Part shown: positions 34,403 to 42,246 of the stretch, piece by piece
How positions within the stretch are numbered: the stretch's first letter is position 1
Layout: the number at the start of each line of letters is the position of its first letter
From: Deltaproteobacteria bacterium
GTDB taxonomy: Bacteria; Desulfobacterota; Desulfobacteria; Desulfobacterales; QNYZ01
Reading direction: 5' to 3'
Length of the DNA: 44,616 nt
Assembly: GCA_003973265.1 (NCBI GenBank)
Contig: QNYZ01000027.1
Span: 1-44,616, forward strand
Translations under genes and position numbers: made by a program
Notes under the pieces: model-generated
Database searches by the model: none
Seen by the model: only the letters and a program-made list of their open reading frames with translations
Told to the model about the DNA's origin: nothing

Positions 34403-35173
34403 ATGACGGAATCAAGATATATCAAATTGGAAAAAGCCGACGGCGTGGCCCGCATTACCTTTAACCGGCCCAAGCACAATGTATTCAATATCGAAATGAT
34501 GAAAACATTTAACGGCGTTTTAAAAAACCTGGTTTCTGAAGGCGACTTGAAATGCGTGGTCATTTTCGGTGAAGGCAAGAGCTGGTGCGCCGGTGTGGAC
34601 GTGGGCGATCACAAACCCGAAATGGTTGATGAGATGATTGCCACCTTTGCCGAAAGTTTCGGGTACCTGCATGCGATCAAGGTGCCCACCATTGCGGCCG
34701 TACACGGCTCCTGCCTGGGCGGCGGGATGGAATATGCCATAGCCTGCGACATCGTGATCGCATCGGAAAATGCCGCCTTTGGCCAGCCGGAAGTCCGGCT
34801 CGGGTTTTTCCCCCCTTACGCCGCTGTACGCCTGCCGCAGCTGATCGGCCCGGCCAGGGCCATGGAGGTCTGCACCACGGGCAACATCTATTCCGCCACG
34901 CAGTCAAGGCAGATGGGATTTGTCAGCCGGGTGGTACCGCCGGACAGTTTTTCCGATGAAGTCGAAAAATGCATCAAGTCCCTTGCCACCAGCAGTCCTT
35001 TAATTCTGCGTCTCAATAAACAGGCCGTCAACAGCCACCTGGGGATGCCGCTGGACACTGCCCTGTCCAGTGTTAACAAGCTGTTCATCAATACCCTGAT
35101 GAAGACTGAAGATACCCTGGAAGGGATTGCCAGTTTTGACGAAAAACGAAAACCGGTCTGGAAGAACCGCTAA
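34403..35173 (+). CDS. Enoyl-CoA hydratase/isomerase, dienoyl-CoA hydratase-like
   Basis: The 256-residue crotonase-fold protein has two conserved catalytic glutamates in CLGGGMEYAIACD and FGQPEVRLG. Where typical hydratases have PGAGGTQRL, this one has FFPPYAAVRLPQLIG. That resembles, from memory, the cyclohexa-1,5-diene-1-carbonyl-CoA hydratases of anaerobic aromatic degradation (Dch/BamR) more than short-chain enoyl-CoA hydratase. It might therefore act on a cyclic dienoyl-CoA, although the resemblance is of one loop only and no benzoyl-CoA reductase genes are present. AAGGAGA precedes the ATG. It is the last gene of the first part of the operon. Confidence 0.85.
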   Translation: MTESRYIKLEKADGVARITFNRPKHNVFNIEMMKTFNGVLKNLVSEGDLKCVVIFGEGKSWCAGVDVGDHKPEMVDEMIATFAESFGYLHAIKVPTIAAVHGSCLGGGMEYAIACDIVIASENAAFGQPEVRLGFFPPYAAVRLPQLIGPARAMEVCTTGNIYSATQSRQMGFVSRVVPPDSFSDEVEKCIKSLATSSPLILRLNKQAVNSHLGMPLDTALSSVNKLFINTLMKTEDTLEGIASFDEKRKPVWKNR

Positions 35174-35200
35174 AACCGCAACATTTTCCGATTTTTTTAT

Positions 35201-35277
35201 TTAACCGCAGAGATCGCCGAGACCGCAGAGAAGTAAATCATTTAACCCCATCATTTCTCTGCGTGCTCAGCGGTAAC
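35201..35277. repeat. Imperfect inverted repeat, GCAGAGA type
   Basis: The left arm GAGacCGCAGAGAA (35219-35232) pairs with TTCTCTGCGtgCTC (35255-35268), and TTAaCCGC/GCGGTAA (35201-35208 with 35270-35276) extends it, around a 22-nt loop. Similar GCAGAGA-type hairpins occur in intergenic regions of related genomes, to my recollection. It lies between the hydratase and HAD genes and may act as a transcript boundary. Confidence 0.55.
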
Positions 35278-35324
35278 TTCTTTCTACGGTATTCTATTTC
35301 GAATCCAAGGGCTTAGGAGGTGTC

Positions 35325-37361
35325 ATGTCGGAGATTAATAAAATTGGTGTCATTGGAGCGGGCAACATGGGCAGCGGGATTGTCCAGAAAATCGCCCAGG
35401 AAGGCATCAACGTGGTCATGGTCGATATCAAGGATGAATTTGTTCAGCGGGGGGTGAATACGATTAAGAGATTGCTCGACGAAGGGATTGAGCGGAAGAT
35501 CTTCTCCCAGGAACAGGTCGATCAGACCCTTGCCCGGATTGAGGCCACCACTGATATGAATGCCGTGGCCGATGCGGACCTGGTGATTGAAGCGGTATTT
35601 GAAGACAAAGCAGTCAAATCCGACCTGTTCAAAAAACTCGATAAAATCTGTTCGGAAAAAACCATTCTGGCGACCAATACGTCTTCTTTTTACGTCAGGG
35701 ATTTTGCCGAAAAAACCACCCGGCCGGATCGGTTTATCGGCCTGCACTACTTTTTTCATCCCGCCAAAAATCGCCTCCTGGAAGTAATTCCCTGGGAGAA
35801 AACCAGCCCTGAGACCACTGAGACAGCACTGCTGGCCGCCAAACTTCATGGCAAAACATCGATCCTGGTCAAAGATGCGCCGGGATTCTGCGTCAACCGC
35901 TTCTTCGTTCCGTTCTTAAATGAAGCCGCCCGCATGCTGGAAGAAGAGCTCGCCGATATCCCCACTATCGAGGAAGCCGCCAAACGCGCGTTTCGCATCG
36001 GTATGGGGCCGTTTGAGCTGATGAACGTCACCGGCATCCCCATTGCCGTGCATGCCGCTACCACGCTCGGCAACGAGCTGGGCCCGTTTTACGCCCCGGC
36101 ACAGATCCTTGTCGACCAGAAGGAAACCGGAGAAAACTGGAATCTGAGCGGTGATGTGGACGAGACGAAACTGCAACCGGTCATCGATCGCTTTAACGGT
36201 GTCTGTCTGGGGGTTTCCGCCGCCCTGCTTGATGAAGGGGTGGCCAGTATCGAAGACACGGACCGCGGGGCCAAAATCGGCCTGCGCTGGGCCATGGGGC
36301 CGTTTGAACTGATCAACCGGCTGGGTATTGCTAAAACTTATCAGGTGGTATCGGCCATCGCCGACCGCTACCCGGATTTCAAGATGCCGGCCATCCTGGA
36401 AAAACAGAAAGCAAGCGGCGAGCCGTTTGCCTTTAACTTTGTCGATCTCGATATCAAGGATAACCTGGCCTATATTACCCTGAACCGGCCCGAGGCCATG
36501 AATGCGCTCAACGAAACCGTCGTGGCCCAGATGGACGCCCGTTTTTCGGAAGCGGAAAAAAACCCGGCTGTGGATGCCATTGTTTTTCAGGGTGCGGGCA
36601 AGGCGTTTGTGGCCGGTGCGGACATCCGCTATTTCGTCAAAAACATCAAGGCCGGAAAAATCGACGATATTGTGGCCTTTACCCGCAAGGGGCACGAGCT
36701 CCTGCTCCGCATTGAAAATTCCGACAAAAAGACAATCGCCCTGCTCGATGGCCTGTCCCTGGGCGGCGGCAGCGAGCTGGCCCTGGCCTGTCAGGCGATC
36801 GTGGCCACACCGGCCGGTTCCATGGCCTTTCCTGAAACCGGCATCGGCATCTACCCCGGCCTGGGCGGCATGCTGCGAATGACCCGCCACGTGGGGCCGG
36901 AGCTGGCCAAGTACTACACCTTCACCGGTATGCCGCTGAGCGCCGAGGATGCGCATGCGCTGGGAATCGTTACCCGGCTGGTTCAGCCTGCCAGGGTGGA
37001 ATCGACCCTGAAAGAAGTGGCCACGGCCACCATCGACAAATACGCGCCCCGGGAGATACCGGATAAATTCGCTGTCATGGCCACCTTGGGTGAAGCGGCC
37101 AATGCCGCCCGGTTGCTGGCCGGCCAGATGCCGGAAAATGTACCGGAAGATGTGGCCGCCAAAACCGCCAAGATCGTCGGATTCAAGGCGCCTCTGGCAC
37201 TGAAAATCGCCAACGAGATTATCGATGCCCAGATGGGGCTGCCCATGGCCGATGCCGTGGAAGTTGAACTCGGCCGTCTGGCAGAAATTTTTGCCACTGC
37301 CGATGCGCTCGAAGGATTATCGTCGGCCGGCCGAAAGCGTCCCGAATTTAAGGGAAAGTGA
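35325..37361 (+). CDS. 3-hydroxyacyl-CoA dehydrogenase / enoyl-CoA hydratase fusion
   Basis: The 678-residue bifunctional beta-oxidation enzyme has an N-terminal 3-hydroxyacyl-CoA dehydrogenase (GAGNMGSG 11-18, NTSS, active-site HYFFHP at 141-146) including the C-terminal HAD domain, then a crotonase domain (about 410-678). The crotonase Glu residues are in LGGGSELALACQ and FPETGIGIYPGLGG. The order is reversed from FadB/FadJ, where the hydratase comes first; the HAD-ECH order is known from hydroxybutyryl-CoA enzymes of archaea and anaerobes. AGGAGG precedes the ATG. A 150-bp gap with an inverted repeat separates it from the hydratase gene, and a terminator follows. Confidence 0.93.
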   Translation: MSEINKIGVIGAGNMGSGIVQKIAQEGINVVMVDIKDEFVQRGVNTIKRLLDEGIERKIFSQEQVDQTLARIEATTDMNAVADADLVIEAVFEDKAVKSDLFKKLDKICSEKTILATNTSSFYVRDFAEKTTRPDRFIGLHYFFHPAKNRLLEVIPWEKTSPETTETALLAAKLHGKTSILVKDAPGFCVNRFFVPFLNEAARMLEEELADIPTIEEAAKRAFRIGMGPFELMNVTGIPIAVHAATTLGNELGPFYAPAQILVDQKETGENWNLSGDVDETKLQPVIDRFNGVCLGVSAALLDEGVASIEDTDRGAKIGLRWAMGPFELINRLGIAKTYQVVSAIADRYPDFKMPAILEKQKASGEPFAFNFVDLDIKDNLAYITLNRPEAMNALNETVVAQMDARFSEAEKNPAVDAIVFQGAGKAFVAGADIRYFVKNIKAGKIDDIVAFTRKGHELLLRIENSDKKTIALLDGLSLGGGSELALACQAIVATPAGSMAFPETGIGIYPGLGGMLRMTRHVGPELAKYYTFTGMPLSAEDAHALGIVTRLVQPARVESTLKEVATATIDKYAPREIPDKFAVMATLGEAANAARLLAGQMPENVPEDVAAKTAKIVGFKAPLALKIANEIIDAQMGLPMADAVEVELGRLAEIFATADALEGLSSAGRKRPEFKGK

Positions 37362-37403
37362 TCGGATTGCCGACCCGATATTGATGATTGACAATTTATG
37401 GAG

Positions 37404-37439
37404 GTCGCTGCCGCTCTTTGGAAAGTGACGGCGACTTTT
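37404..37439 (+). terminator. Intrinsic terminator of the HAD-crotonase gene
   Basis: GTCGCTG-C-CGC (37404-37414) pairs with GTG-A-CGGCGAC (37425-37435), with two G-T pairs and one C-A mismatch, followed by TTTTC. It lies 43 bp after the stop codon. Confidence 0.65.
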
Positions 37440-37517
37440 CATAATTGATTGATCATCAATAGCCGATGATTTGTCTCGTTTTATCCATCGTCAACATTCA
37501 ATAGTCGCTATTCAATT

Positions 37518-38087
37518 ATGACCGATTTTCCCGCGCTTCTCATTATCGACATGGTCAAGGATAACCTTGATCCGGCCAATCACTTTCCCATCACGTCCCT
37601 CGCCCGGGGAATCATTGCGCCCATCAACCGGCTGACGGCGGTTTTCCACGATCAGGGCTGGCCGGTAATTTTTGCGACCGACGACTACCACCGGGACGAT
37701 TTTATCTTTTCCGAACACATGCCGGCCCATTCGATTTCCGGAACCCCGGGCGCTGAAATCATCGATGAACTCGATCGCCGAGAAGATGACCTCTGGTTGC
37801 CCAAGCCCCGCTTTTCGGCTTTTTTCGGCACCGACCTGGATCGACGGCTGCGCAGGATGGGTGTCACCCTCTGCGTGGTCACCGGGATCGCCACCCATTT
37901 TTGTGTGATCACCACGGTTATGGACGCCCTCTGCCACGATTTCAAGGCCGTCCTTGTCGAAGACGCGACGACTTCTTTTTCCGAAACCGTCCATAAACAG
38001 ACCCTGGCCTCGTATCGCCGCAACCCGCTTTATCCATTATTTAAAGTCGCATCTTCCAACACGCTGCTGGCCGATCTCGCCCGGTAA
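37518..38087 (+). CDS. Isochorismatase-like cysteine hydrolase
   Basis: The 189-residue protein is of the isochorismatase-like fold (nicotinamidase/ureidoacrylate amidase group). The triad is D11 (LIIDMVKD), K96 (LPKPRFSAFFGT) and C129 (GIATHFCV, with the cis-peptide before Thr/His). It probably hydrolyses an amide or carbamoyl substrate; which one cannot be read. No strong ribosome site precedes the ATG at 37518. It stands between two catabolic operons and may be unrelated to them. Confidence 0.87.
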   Translation: MTDFPALLIIDMVKDNLDPANHFPITSLARGIIAPINRLTAVFHDQGWPVIFATDDYHRDDFIFSEHMPAHSISGTPGAEIIDELDRREDDLWLPKPRFSAFFGTDLDRRLRRMGVTLCVVTGIATHFCVITTVMDALCHDFKAVLVEDATTSFSETVHKQTLASYRRNPLYPLFKVASSNTLLADLAR

Positions 38088-38116
38088 CCGGGCTTTACAT
38101 ATTCCTGCTTTTTCAC

Positions 38117-38154
38117 TTGACGCCCCGATAGCATAGCTGTAATATAGCTGTAAT
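38117..38154 (+). promoter_or_regulatory. Sigma-70 promoter of iorAB-paaK with 11-bp direct repeat
   Basis: TTGACG (38117-38122), 17-bp spacer, TAATAT (38140-38145). The -10 overlaps two perfect tandem copies of ATAGCTGTAAT (38133-38143 and 38144-38154). Bases 38132-38149 equal 31876-31893, the promoter of the SDR operon, and the CCCC just after the -35 is also shared. This suggests one regulator acting on both. Confidence 0.75.
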
Positions 38155-38224
38155 AAGGCTATTCATCATACCTGCACCGAACGATCTGGTGAACGCACAC
38201 AAAAGGTTTTGAAAGGGGAATCAT

Positions 38225-40093
38225 ATGCACAAGCTACTGACGGAAAAACCAGGAGAAAAGATGCTGCTTCTGGGTAACGAGGCCATTGCCCGGGGGGCCA
38301 TTGAGGCCGGGGTGGCGTTTGCCAGTACGTATCCCGGAACACCCTCTTCGGAAATATCACTCAATCTTTTCCAGATGTCCCACGAAAGCGATCTCTACTT
38401 TGAGTACAGTACCAACGAAAAGGTATCCATCGAAGTGGCCGCGGCCGCGGCCAAATCCGGCGTCCGCAGTATGTGCATGATGAAACACGTCGGCCTGAAT
38501 GTTGCGGCCGACCCGCTGATCACCCTGGCCTACATCGGCGTCAAGGCCGGGATGGTCGTCATCACGGCCGATGACCCGTTCATGTTTTCCAGCCAGAATG
38601 AACAGGACAACCGCTATTATGCCAAGCTGGCGGGGATCCCGCTGGTAGAGCCGTCCTCGACCCAGGAAGCCAAGGATCTCATCGGCTATGCCTTTGAACT
38701 TTCCGAGAAACTCAACGAGCCGGTCATTTTCCGAACCACGACCCGGATCAACCATTCATCCGGTATCGTGGAACTGGGCCCCATCACCCCGCCGGTAACC
38801 CGGGGTGATTTCACTAAAGACCCCCTGAATCTCGTCCCCGTTCCGGTGGTGGCGCGCAAACTTCATGTAAAACTGCTGAAAAATCTTGAAACCGGCCGGG
38901 AGCTGGCGGAAAAATCAGAGTATAATTTTACCCGGGGCGATGGCCCATGGGGAATTATCTGCAATGGCGTCAGCTATAATTATGTAGACGATGCGGTCAG
39001 AGAGCTTGGGATTGAGGATAAAACCACGGTTTTACGCCTGGGATTCTCCTATCCCTTACCCGAAGACCTGATCAAAGGCTTTCTGGAAAAATGCGAAAAG
39101 GTTCTGGTGGTTGAAGAGGGCGAGCCTTTCCTGGAAGAAGCCACCAAAGCTTTTGCCCACGAAGCAAGCCTGTCAATCCCGGTCAACGGTAAAACCGGCG
39201 ATCTCTTTTCCCGCCTGTACGAATACAACCCGGCCCTGGTCCGAAAATGCATTGCCCAGTATTTCGGTCTGCCGTATACCGAGATTAAGGCCACCGATGT
39301 CTCCGGTATTCCCGACATTCCCCAGCGCCCTCCCACGCTGTGCGCCGGATGTTCCCATCGGGCCACGTTTTACGCGGTCAAAAAAGCCGCCGAGGGCATG
39401 GAAACCATCTACCCGTCGGATATCGGGTGCTATACGCTGGGACTGCTGCCGCCCCTTTCCACGGCCGACTTTCTCGTCTGCATGGGCTCCTCTGCGGGAA
39501 CGGCCTGCGGTTTTGCCCAGGTCACCGACAAAAAGGTCATCGCCTTTATCGGCGACTCTACCTTCTTCCATTCCGGTATCCCGGGCTTGGTCAATGCGGT
39601 GTTCAACAGCCATAATTATACACTGGTAATTCTGGATAACGGCACGACCGCCATGACCGGCCACCAGCCTCATCCGGGCGTCGACATGACCAAACTGAAC
39701 CTGGACGGCTATGGTCGTATCGCCATTGAACCGGTGGTTCGCGCCCTGGGCATTCAACATGTTACAACCATTAAACCGTATAAGGTCAAAAAGAGCATCG
39801 AGGCCATCCGGGAAGCCATTTTATACGACGGCGTTTCCGTGGTGATCTCCGAGGAAATCTGTGCCCTCTATTCCAAGGCGATCAAGGAAAAACAGCGTCG
39901 GCCGTTTTATGTTTCCGATAAATGTAAAGACCATAAAAACTGTCTGATGGAGTTGGCCTGTCCGGCCTTTTACGTATGGGAAGACCGGGTAAAAATCGAC
40001 CCGAACATGTGTACCGGCTGTGCTGTCTGTGCGCAGGTTTGTCCTGAAAATGCGATTTTACCGGTAAAAAAAGAGACGGCCGCTGCAAAATAA
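38225..40093 (+). CDS. iorA: Indolepyruvate:ferredoxin oxidoreductase, alpha subunit
   Basis: IorA holds thiamine pyrophosphate and ferredoxin-type [4Fe-4S] clusters and, with IorB, oxidatively decarboxylates aryl-2-oxoacids (from Trp, Phe, Tyr) to aryl-acetyl-CoA while reducing ferredoxin. The 622 residues contain the N-terminal pyrimidine-binding part (GNEAIARGAIEAGVAFASTYPGTPSSEI), the TPP motif segment MGSSAGTACGFA...IGDSTFFHSGIPG, and two cysteine clusters at the C-terminus (CKDHKNC...CP and CTGCAVCAQVCP). The length is typical. The iorB gene follows in 45 bp and paaK after it. The chosen ATG has GGGGAA upstream. Confidence 0.95.
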   Translation: MHKLLTEKPGEKMLLLGNEAIARGAIEAGVAFASTYPGTPSSEISLNLFQMSHESDLYFEYSTNEKVSIEVAAAAAKSGVRSMCMMKHVGLNVAADPLITLAYIGVKAGMVVITADDPFMFSSQNEQDNRYYAKLAGIPLVEPSSTQEAKDLIGYAFELSEKLNEPVIFRTTTRINHSSGIVELGPITPPVTRGDFTKDPLNLVPVPVVARKLHVKLLKNLETGRELAEKSEYNFTRGDGPWGIICNGVSYNYVDDAVRELGIEDKTTVLRLGFSYPLPEDLIKGFLEKCEKVLVVEEGEPFLEEATKAFAHEASLSIPVNGKTGDLFSRLYEYNPALVRKCIAQYFGLPYTEIKATDVSGIPDIPQRPPTLCAGCSHRATFYAVKKAAEGMETIYPSDIGCYTLGLLPPLSTADFLVCMGSSAGTACGFAQVTDKKVIAFIGDSTFFHSGIPGLVNAVFNSHNYTLVILDNGTTAMTGHQPHPGVDMTKLNLDGYGRIAIEPVVRALGIQHVTTIKPYKVKKSIEAIREAILYDGVSVVISEEICALYSKAIKEKQRRPFYVSDKCKDHKNCLMELACPAFYVWEDRVKIDPNMCTGCAVCAQVCPENAILPVKKETAAAK

Positions 40094-40138
40094 CGCCGGC
40101 AACCCCATTATTTAACCATTGAAAAGGGACGAATAAAA

Positions 40139-40732
40139 ATGGATACAACCCGATTGATTATCGTGGCAGTGGGCGGGCAGGGAAACCTGCTGGCATCGAG
40201 CGTGCTGGGTGAGGCCGCCCTCCTTTCCGGCATCTCGCTGAACATGAGTGAAATTCACGGCATGGCCCAACGCGGTGGCGTGGTGGAATCTTCCCTGGTG
40301 TTCGGCGGCGCCAGGAGCCCCATCATCGCCGATGGCGAAGCCGATGTACTGGTGGGCTTTGAGCCCGCCGAAACCCTGCGGGCCCTGGGCCGGTGCAACC
40401 AAAACACCGTGGTCATTACCAGCCTGGCACCGTTGATGCCCTTTACCGTCAATATCGGTCAGGGTGTCTATCCGGACCTGGATGAACTGCAGGCCCAGAT
40501 TCGGGACAGAACCGCCAGGCTGATTGCATTCAACGCCGCCACCCTGGCCAGGAAGAGCGGAAATGTTCTATCGGTCAACATGGTGCTGTTAGGCGCCCTG
40601 GCTCAGACGGATATACTGCCTTTTTCCGCTGATACCATTAAAGAAGCCATGAAAAGAAAAACGAAAAAAGCCTTTCTGGAATCCAACCTGAACGCATTTG
40701 ATTTGGGTTATCAGGCTGCTGCCGGAAACTAA
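40139..40732 (+). CDS. iorB: Indolepyruvate:ferredoxin oxidoreductase, beta subunit
   Basis: The 197-residue partner of IorA corresponds to the gamma domain of 2-oxoacid:ferredoxin oxidoreductases, which binds CoA and completes the active site. It begins LIIVAVGGQGNLLASSVLGEAAL and contains EIHGMAQRGGVVESSLVFG, both typical of IorB. The length fits. AAAAGGGACG precedes the ATG. It lies between iorA and paaK in one operon. Confidence 0.94.
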   Translation: MDTTRLIIVAVGGQGNLLASSVLGEAALLSGISLNMSEIHGMAQRGGVVESSLVFGGARSPIIADGEADVLVGFEPAETLRALGRCNQNTVVITSLAPLMPFTVNIGQGVYPDLDELQAQIRDRTARLIAFNAATLARKSGNVLSVNMVLLGALAQTDILPFSADTIKEAMKRKTKKAFLESNLNAFDLGYQAAAGN

Positions 40733-40758
40733 CCGTTTATGAAATAAAGGAGGATGAA

Positions 40759-42063
40759 ATGCCCTGGAACGATGAATTTGAATGCATGCCGGTAGAAAAG
40801 CTGGAACAATTTCAACTGGATAAACTGAAAGAAACCGTGGCGTGGGTCGGTGAGAAGGTTCCCTTTTACCGGAAAAAGTTCGAAGAGATGGGCATTGGCG
40901 CCGATGCGATCACCGATGTGAAAGATGTCGCCAAACTCCCCTTTACCGTTAAAACGGATCTGAGGGATGAATACCCCTTTGGCCTGTGCGGCGTTCCTTT
41001 AAAAGAGGTGGTACGGGTGCATGCTTCCTCGGGGACCACGGGAAAACCGATTACGGGCCCGTATACGGCAGACGATCTGGCCCAATGGACCGAATGCATG
41101 GTCCGCAACTTTTATGCAGCCGGCGTCCGCCCGGACGATATTGTCCAGAATGCCTACGGTTATGGTCTGTTTACCGGCGGCCTCGGATTCCATCAGGGGG
41201 CCACCGAGCTGGGATGCACCGTCGTTCCGACCAGTTCGGGGCTGACCGAACGTCAGATTACTCTCCTCAAGGATTTCAAGACCACGGTGCTGTGCGCCAC
41301 CCCGTCCTATGCCCTGACCATTGCCGAACGGGCCGAAGAGCTCGGTATCGATATGAAAAGCCTGCCGCTGCGTGTGGGCGTGTTCGGCGCCGAGCCGTGG
41401 TCGAATCCCATGCGCAAGGAAATTGAAGAGCGGATGGGCATCAAGGCCATGGAAGCCTACGGCCTCACCGAGCTGGGCGGTCCGGGCGTGGCGTTTGACT
41501 GCGAGGCCCAGGACGGTCTTCATATCAATGAGGATTATTACCTGGCCGAGATCGTCGATCCGGCGACCCTGGAGCCGCTGCCCCTGGGTGAAAAAGGAGA
41601 GCTGATTTTCACCGCGCTTCAGCGCCGGGCCATGCCGATCATCCGTTACCGTACAAAGGACATCACCCGCCTGAGACGCGAAACCTGTTCGTGCGGCCGA
41701 ACCTTCCTCAAGATGGACAAAGTCTTCGGCCGAACCGACGACATGCTGATTATCAGCGGTGTCAATGTCTTTCCCTCCCAGGTAGAATCCCTGCTCCTGG
41801 ACATTGAAGAGGTCGAGCCCCAATACCAGCTCGTGGTCCGTAAGAGAGGCCATCTGGACCAGTTATCGGTTAATGTCGAGGCCAAAAAAGAGGTGTACGA
41901 CGCAGGCGAGGAAAAAAGGCTCGAAATCGAGGGCAAAGTGGCCCGTCACATCAAGGGCAACATGGGCATTGGCATTAAGGTCAACCTCAAGGCTCCCAAA
42001 TCGATTGCCCGCAGCGAAGGCAAGGCCCTGCGCGTCGTTGATGAACGACCGAAAGACGTTTAG
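40759..42063 (+). CDS. paaK: Phenylacetate-CoA ligase
   Basis: The 434-residue AMP-forming ligase turns phenylacetate (or a related arylacetate) plus ATP and CoA into phenylacetyl-CoA. The phosphate loop HASSGTTGKPITGPYT, the AYGLTELGGPGVAFDC core, RYRTKDITRL and the C-terminal FGRTDDMLIISGVNVFP are all standard for PaaK of the short bacterial type. Arylacetates arise by hydrolysis of IorAB products or from outside the cell, so linkage to iorAB makes sense. AAAGGAGG is well placed before the ATG. A clear terminator follows. Related ligases act on other aryl acids. Confidence 0.94.
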   Translation: MPWNDEFECMPVEKLEQFQLDKLKETVAWVGEKVPFYRKKFEEMGIGADAITDVKDVAKLPFTVKTDLRDEYPFGLCGVPLKEVVRVHASSGTTGKPITGPYTADDLAQWTECMVRNFYAAGVRPDDIVQNAYGYGLFTGGLGFHQGATELGCTVVPTSSGLTERQITLLKDFKTTVLCATPSYALTIAERAEELGIDMKSLPLRVGVFGAEPWSNPMRKEIEERMGIKAMEAYGLTELGGPGVAFDCEAQDGLHINEDYYLAEIVDPATLEPLPLGEKGELIFTALQRRAMPIIRYRTKDITRLRRETCSCGRTFLKMDKVFGRTDDMLIISGVNVFPSQVESLLLDIEEVEPQYQLVVRKRGHLDQLSVNVEAKKEVYDAGEEKRLEIEGKVARHIKGNMGIGIKVNLKAPKSIARSEGKALRVVDERPKDV

Positions 42064-42123
42064 CTCCTCACGGCCGAATATCTGATCGGATATCTGCCAG
42101 GGTCTTTACCGGATTGGTCAAGG

Positions 42124-42162
42124 GGAGGTGCGAAAAAAACAATCCGTACCTCCTTTTTTTTT
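42124..42162 (+). terminator. Intrinsic terminator of iorAB-paaK
   Basis: GGAGGT-G-CG pairs with CG-T-ACCTCC around an A-rich loop and is followed by a nine-base T run. It ends the operon about 60 bp after the paaK stop. Confidence 0.9.
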
Positions 42163-42246
42163 GTTCTTTGATAAAAAACCGGTTGAATTTACCATCTGAT
42201 CGTGGTTCGCTTGTAAATTACCCAACCCAAGATATGAGAATTCGCC

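Noticed and set aside
38225..42063. Phenylacetyl-CoA epoxidase (paaABCDE) aerobic pathway
   Set aside because: PaaK alone with IorAB and no oxygenase genes points to anaerobic metabolism.
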